The notes under the pieces were generated by a model that was given only the letters and a program-made list of their open reading frames with translations, searched no databases and was not told the DNA's origin. DNA of 16,803 bases from the NCBI GenBank assembly GCA_028680875.1, contig JAQUJQ010000014.1, positions 1-16,803 on the forward strand, written 5' to 3'. The position numbers and the translations under genes are program-made. Source of the stretch: Eubacteriales bacterium (GTDB lineage: Bacteria > Bacillota > Clostridia > Peptostreptococcales > Anaerovoracaceae). The stretch's first letter is position 1. Each line of letters begins with the position of its first letter. Shown piece by piece: positions 15,944 to 16,803 of the stretch.

Positions 15944-16225
15944 ATGAACCCGTTCACAATCCTTAAACAAAATCTACCGGAACTGTGTTCAAACTATAAT
16001 ATTAAAAAAATCGGTGTTTTTGGTTCCTATGCTCGTAGTGAGGCCAAAGAGGGCAGCGATATTGATATGCTGGTTGAATTCTCAGAACCAGTTAGTCTTT
16101 TTACTTTTGTTGAACTAAAGGAGCATTTAGAAGAAATATTGGGCTGCAAGGTGGATTTGGTTACCGAAAAAGCGCTTAAACCAAGAATAAGGGAACGGAT
16201 ACTAAACGAACTCGTAGATATATGA
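15944..16225 (+). CDS. MNT-type nucleotidyltransferase, HepT/MNT-style antitoxin
   Basis: This 93-residue minimal nucleotidyltransferase has the polymerase-beta-like motif GSYARSEAKEGSDIDMLV (Gly27, Ser28, Asp39, Asp41) and a third acidic residue, Asp71, in KVDLV. All catalytic residues seem present. Members paired with a HEPN toxin (HepT) act as antitoxins, some by adding AMP to a tyrosine of the toxin. The start is an ATG with an AAAGGG-type site about nine bases upstream. The stop overlaps the next ATG (ATGA, 16222-16225), exactly as in intact MNT-HepT operons, but that partner is only a remnant here. The antitoxin therefore seems to be an orphan. Confidence 0.88.
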   Translation: MNPFTILKQNLPELCSNYNIKKIGVFGSYARSEAKEGSDIDMLVEFSEPVSLFTFVELKEHLEEILGCKVDLVTEKALKPRIRERILNELVDI

Positions 16226-16299
16226 AAGACTACCGCTTATACATTAAGGGGGAGGAACAATGGATAAATCGAAATTCATCTGGATTCCCAGGATATTAG
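16222..16299 (+). pseudogene. Remnant of a HepT (HEPN) toxin gene, first codons only
   Basis: The ATG overlapping the nucleotidyltransferase stop opens a 25-codon frame beginning MKDYRLYIK, a start I recognise from HepT-family HEPN toxins. After codon nine the sequence becomes GEEQWINRN and soon ends at TAG (16297-16299), with no RxxxxH motif. From codon ten it is the Shine-Dalgarno and coding sequence of the next gene in another frame. A deletion joining the toxin's start to the upstream edge of the membrane-protein gene would explain this. Identification rests on nine residues plus context. Confidence 0.55.
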
Positions 16300-16610
16300 C
16301 TATCATATTTATACTATTTATCACACTTTTCTCATTAGATGTATTCTCTATGGAAGGTTCAATATTTTTAAAAATAGGAGCTTTTCTAATTCACTCTATA
16401 CCATCATTGGTTCTGGCAATAATCCTGATAATTTCATGGAAACGTCCTCGCTTGGGCGGTTTTATATTCATTATTATCGGCATAGCATTTACAATATTTT
16501 TCAAAACATACTATAGACTCGATATTTTTTTATTGATCTCATTCCCACCCATGCTTGTTGGGATATTGTTTTTTATTGCGGATTTTTTGCAAAGAAAGAG
16601 ATATGTTTAA
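16260..16610 (+). CDS. Small four-helix membrane protein (DUF7670-like)
   Basis: The 116-residue protein has four predicted membrane helices at about 9-27, 37-60, 65-82 and 88-110 and a basic end, QRKRYV. The N-terminus KSKFIWIPRILAIIFILFITLFSLDVF resembles an uncharacterised family I know as DUF7670; no enzymatic motif is visible and the function is unknown. A strong Shine-Dalgarno, AAGGGGGAGG, lies four bases before the ATG. There is no separate promoter apart from the one before the nucleotidyltransferase gene, so the two may be cotranscribed as a result of the deletion described above. Confidence 0.75.
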   Translation: MDKSKFIWIPRILAIIFILFITLFSLDVFSMEGSIFLKIGAFLIHSIPSLVLAIILIISWKRPRLGGFIFIIIGIAFTIFFKTYYRLDIFLLISFPPMLVGILFFIADFLQRKRYV

Positions 16611-16617
16611 CCGCCTG

Positions 16618-16645
16618 AGCTCCTGCCGGTTTTAAGGCAGGAGCT
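16618..16645. terminator. Strong hairpin between converging genes
   Basis: AGCTCCTGCC (16618-16627) and GGCAGGAGCT (16636-16645) form a perfect 10-base-pair stem with an eight-base loop. It lies between the membrane-protein stop and the end of the converging minus-strand gene. The following ATTTA is a poor T-run on the plus strand, and the other side has none. It is probably a bidirectional terminator or transcript-end stabiliser. Confidence 0.5.
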
Positions 16646-16668
16646 ATTTACATGATAGGTCTTAATCT

Positions 16669-16803
16669 TTATTCTCCATCATTGGGCCGATGCAGACGTT
16701 TCAGACGGTCGCCTTCGAAGGTGGAATATTTAATGATCTCCACATCATCAATGATTACCATACCCTTTGTTAAGAGATGCTCTATTTCTAGAAGATACTT
16801 GTG
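16669..16803 (-). CDS. C-terminal end of an unidentified gene (partial)
   Basis: On the minus strand a frame is open from the window edge to a TAA at 16669-16671, giving 44 residues. They include KYLLEIEHLLTKGMVIIDDVEII and end in YSTFEGDRLKRLHRPNDGE. The composition (about 45% GC, normal codon choice) and the hairpin just after its stop support a real gene. I cannot assign a family from this fragment. Confidence 0.5.
   Translation of the reverse strand, partial: HKYLLEIEHLLTKGMVIIDDVEIIKYSTFEGDRLKRLHRPNDGE

Overview
The window looks like part of a chromosome from a moderately AT-rich Firmicute, probably of the Clostridia. The evidence is the purine-rich Shine-Dalgarno sites, the glmS C-terminus and the type of dispersed GGGGACGGTTCCCC palindrome; the species cannot be named from this sequence. 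Most of the window is a complete type 1 BREX phage-defence cluster set in a small island of toxin-antitoxin genes and repeat elements, beginning just after the 3' end of the housekeeping gene glmS.

Layout. 1-221 is the C-terminus of glmS. 222-1185 is a REP-associated tyrosine transposase gene (minus strand) with a related palindromic repeat on each side; the left repeat is placed to act as the glmS terminator. 1246-15400 is the BREX cluster in canonical order, all on the plus strand: brxA, brxB, brxC, pglX, pglZ, brxL. A self-contained PIN-domain toxin/antitoxin-like pair with its own promoter and terminator sits between pglX and pglZ (9708-10495). A roughly 155-bp stretch of imperfect 36-bp palindromic repeats separates pglZ from brxL.

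Downstream of brxL are decayed or orphan toxin-antitoxin genes: a minus-strand HicB-like antitoxin without HicA and with an apparent frameshift at its start; a MNT-type nucleotidyltransferase antitoxin whose HepT/HEPN partner appears cut to about nine codons; a small four-helix membrane protein; and the C-terminal end of an unidentified minus-strand gene.

How it works together (family knowledge): PglX methylates adenine in host DNA as the self mark, and BrxC, PglZ, BrxB, BrxA and BrxL act with it to block replication of unmodified phage DNA. The BREX system itself is a known type. The unusual parts are (1) a copy of the 36-bp palindromic repeat inserted in frame in the pglX coding sequence, 25/25 identical at its core to the copy between pglZ and brxL; (2) an AT-rich island (about 36% GC against about 48% on each side) over the presumed target-recognition domain of PglX, suggesting specificity exchange; and (3) the nested and decaying toxin-antitoxin genes. 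No CRISPR array, tRNA or rRNA was seen.
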